From Spartobacteria bacterium (GTDB lineage Bacteria > Verrucomicrobiota > Kiritimatiellia > RZYC01): 64,000 nt of DNA. The position numbers were made by a program, and so were the translations under genes. Location of the stretch: positions 178,921-242,920 of the forward strand of contig RZYC01000001.1 of the NCBI GenBank assembly GCA_009930475.1, given 5' to 3'. Positions 62,401 through 64,000 of the stretch are shown piece by piece. The notes below the pieces were generated by a model, which was given only the letters and a program-made list of their open reading frames with translations, did no database searches and was not told the origin of the DNA. How positions within the stretch are numbered: position 1 is the first letter of the stretch; every line of letters starts with the position of its first letter.

Positions 62401-63558
62401 TTATATCCTTTCATCACGTAGCATATACTCTATTTGGGGTGCATACAGCTCAGGTTCGATGAGAAATGAGTCATGCCCCTTGTCTGAATGAACGGTTATG
62501 TATTGACAGGGTACATGGTTTTTTTCGAGCTGATTCACCATATATGCTTGATCATCACAATAAAAACAAACATCAGAATCAATACTGATAACTAAAAATC
62601 GCAATTGGCGGCAAGGTTCAAAAAGATCTTCTGCGTGAAGAGCGCCGCTATCCTGATAGAGATCGAACTGCTGCCACACGTTGATGATTCGCAAATAGCT
62701 GTTCGCATCAAATCGCTGGGCAAATTTTTGCCCTTGATGCTGCATGTAGGATTCAATCGGGAAATTCATTCGGTAGAAGCCGCCAGATGGCCTGTCTCGT
62801 TTGATATCCGTGCGAGCCCGTCGCTCAATGGTCGACAACGACACAAAGGTTTTGTGTGAAATCATGCGTGCCAGTGCCAATCCGCGTAACGAGCCGGATG
62901 TGATATCGTAGTTGCCTTGATTAAAGGAGGCGTCTTCCTCAATGGCCATGATTTGTTCAAAGTTGTGCAGACGCTGCAACACCGTGACTTCCATGCCGGA
63001 TGCAATAAGGATGACATTGTTCATTCGCGCCGCATAACGAATGGACATATTGATAGCCAGCATTCCGCCCAGTGAGCCCCCCACCACGGCATGTAATTTA
63101 TCGACTCCCAGATGGTTGAGTAACCGCATTTGAGAATCGACAATGTCGTTGGCGCGAACAGAAGGAAAGCTTGCACCGTAGGGCGTTCCCGTAGCCGGGT
63201 TAATCGAAAGCGGCCCCGTTGAGCCATAACAGCCGCCGAGATAATTGGCGCAAATGACAAAAAACTGATTGGTATCCAGTGATTTTCCCGGTCCAACGAA
63301 ATTATCCCACCATCCCGTCTTGCACTCATCTGTCCAAAGTGCACCCAGTGCTTGTTCATCACCCGGGTTATATCCCGCCAGGTGCTGACTTCCTGTCAGT
63401 GCATGAAACACCAGAATAGCGTTTGTGCGGTCGGCGTTCAGCACTCCGTAGGTTTGATAGGCCAACGTCACAGAGCCTAGAACATCGCCGTTTTGAAGAA
63501 TAAACGGATCGTCAGTTCCGTTTGCGAAAGTAAAATACTGTGTTTGAATTGTATCCAT
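62401..63558 (-). CDS. metX: Homoserine O-acetyltransferase MetX
   Basis: A 385-residue alpha/beta hydrolase-fold enzyme activating homoserine for methionine synthesis. The nucleophile elbow is VVGGSLGGMLA, with the family block GGCYGSTGPLSINPATGTPYG and the catalytic histidine in KGHDSFL. The start at 63558 (MDTIQTQYFTF) gives the usual length; the frame runs 64 residues further to 63750 but that part has no MetX character. It is divergent from RAYT 3 across about 190 bp. The usual partner metW is absent. Whether acetyl or succinyl is used cannot be fixed from sequence alone, but acetyl is usual for MetX. Confidence 0.92.
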   Translation of the reverse strand: MDTIQTQYFTFANGTDDPFILQNGDVLGSVTLAYQTYGVLNADRTNAILVFHALTGSQHLAGYNPGDEQALGALWTDECKTGWWDNFVGPGKSLDTNQFFVICANYLGGCYGSTGPLSINPATGTPYGASFPSVRANDIVDSQMRLLNHLGVDKLHAVVGGSLGGMLAINMSIRYAARMNNVILIASGMEVTVLQRLHNFEQIMAIEEDASFNQGNYDITSGSLRGLALARMISHKTFVSLSTIERRARTDIKRDRPSGGFYRMNFPIESYMQHQGQKFAQRFDANSYLRIINVWQQFDLYQDSGALHAEDLFEPCRQLRFLVISIDSDVCFYCDDQAYMVNQLEKNHVPCQYITVHSDKGHDSFLIEPELYAPQIEYMLRDERI

Positions 63559-63748
63559 GCCTGCCAAGTTCTGAGTGTCGCGATTCATTAATGCGATCAG
63601 GTCGCCGCACAATGATTCTGAAGTTCTGTGAAGTACCTTAAATGATTCCGATCCTTTTCGTCGAGATTCTTTCGATATAATATTATGTGACAGACCCATA
63701 TTCATTTTAATATTGACAGCGATGATGCGATTGTGATGATGTTGAGCC

Positions 63749-64000
63749 ATGAGAAGAAAACGAATAACGCGGGATGAACTGGCGCATTATCACTTGATTG
63801 CTCGAGTGGTGTTGCGGGAAATGTTGCTGGGGGATGCGGAGAAGGGGGAGTTGCATCGATTGATTCGGATGGTGGAGGGGTTTACAGGGGTGAAGGTGTT
63901 AACCTATGCGCTGATGACCAATCATGTGCATCTTCTTGTGGAGGAGCCGGATCGGAAGACGGCTGTTAGTGATGAGGAGTTGGTGGAGAGGCTGCGGTGC
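63749..64000 (+). CDS. REP-associated tyrosine transposase (RAYT 3), 3' end outside window
   Basis: The first 84 residues are visible, starting MRRKRITRDELAHYHLIARV and holding the HUH motif in MTNHVHLLVEEPD. The start matches that chosen for RAYT 1. Up to the edge the frame is intact. The third residue block differs from RAYT 1 and 2 (HYHLIARVVLREM where they have YYHCM-S/T-R-V/I-VGRQM), so it is a separate branch and not a recent copy. The codon choice is unusually rich in G (gatgcggagaagggggag). The gap before it (63559-63748) must hold the start signals for both this gene and metX; no clear promoter was seen. Confidence 0.88.
   Translation, partial: MRRKRITRDELAHYHLIARVVLREMLLGDAEKGELHRLIRMVEGFTGVKVLTYALMTNHVHLLVEEPDRKTAVSDEELVERLRC

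Noticed and set aside
63559..63750. 64-residue N-terminal extension of MetX
   Set aside because: The extension has no similarity to the family, which normally starts near MDTIQTQYFTF, and it would overlap the start of RAYT 3.
1..64000. tRNA, rRNA or known riboswitch genes
   Set aside because: None was recognised by eye in the gaps between genes; most gaps are too short. A covariance-model search could still find a small RNA.

Overview
The window looks like a chromosomal segment from a Gram-negative, polysaccharide-using bacterium. Outer-membrane biology is indicated by lolCD-type genes, a lipobox protein and two periplasmic amidases. My best guess is the Verrucomicrobiota/Kiritimatiellota side of the PVC group. 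The reasons are the extended SecA, a tiny basic MGQQ protein, very large secreted glycosidases with calcium-loop repeats, REP-associated transposases (RAYTs) and abundant TTCCAA-N3-TTGGAA palindromes. This placement is inference; there is no rRNA or tRNA gene in the window to confirm it.

Layout. 1-5 kb: a truncated repeat/HEAT protein, a 32-residue basic protein, threonine synthase (minus strand), a YgeW-type carbamoyltransferase and a CYTH protein. 5-12.4 kb: secA-mutS, a membrane protein and RAYT 1. 12.5-21.1 kb: one 2,842-residue secreted protein carrying a GH13-like domain, calcium-loop repeats and a GH57-like domain. 21.2-28.1 kb: a small membrane protein, a uracil/xanthine permease, a MenA-like prenyltransferase, a CPBP protease, an AmrS-like radical SAM enzyme, prephenate dehydratase and CstA. 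28.2-31.7 kb (minus strand): a secreted protein, a polyprenyl synthase, a hexapeptide acyltransferase, a 2TM protein and a ferredoxin-nitroreductase. 32.3-39.7 kb: a nucleoside transporter, a damaged nucleobase permease, an amidase, a sugar-phosphate transferase, a membrane protein and a Sel1-repeat protein. 39.7-47.5 kb: RAYT 2, lysS, lolC/E-lolD and a PocR-containing hybrid kinase. 47.8-52.4 kb: an NYN-nuclease coiled-coil protein paired with a SWIM-SNF2 ATPase. 52.6-59.4 kb: DUF3127, PAS, CE7-type esterase, clpB, two tiny membrane proteins, aroE and a prepilin peptidase. 59.5-64 kb: an amidase, a LysM lipoprotein, purU, metX and the start of RAYT 3.

The most distinctive non-coding signal is a 15-bp palindrome, usually in groups of three. 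Start-to-start spacing is 31 bp in seven of eight steps and 42 bp in the other, so the copies sit about three or four DNA turns apart. The groups lie at the 3' ends of plus-strand genes. One runs into the coding end of the Sel1 gene and stops 42 bp from RAYT 2. A second repeat family, with core CAGACTTAYTATAGAT, occurs four times, twice upstream of nucleoside or nucleobase transporters.

The best candidates for something undescribed are the phased palindrome arrays with three RAYT genes, the NYN-SNF2 gene pair beside the hybrid kinase, and the GH13/GH57 double enzyme.
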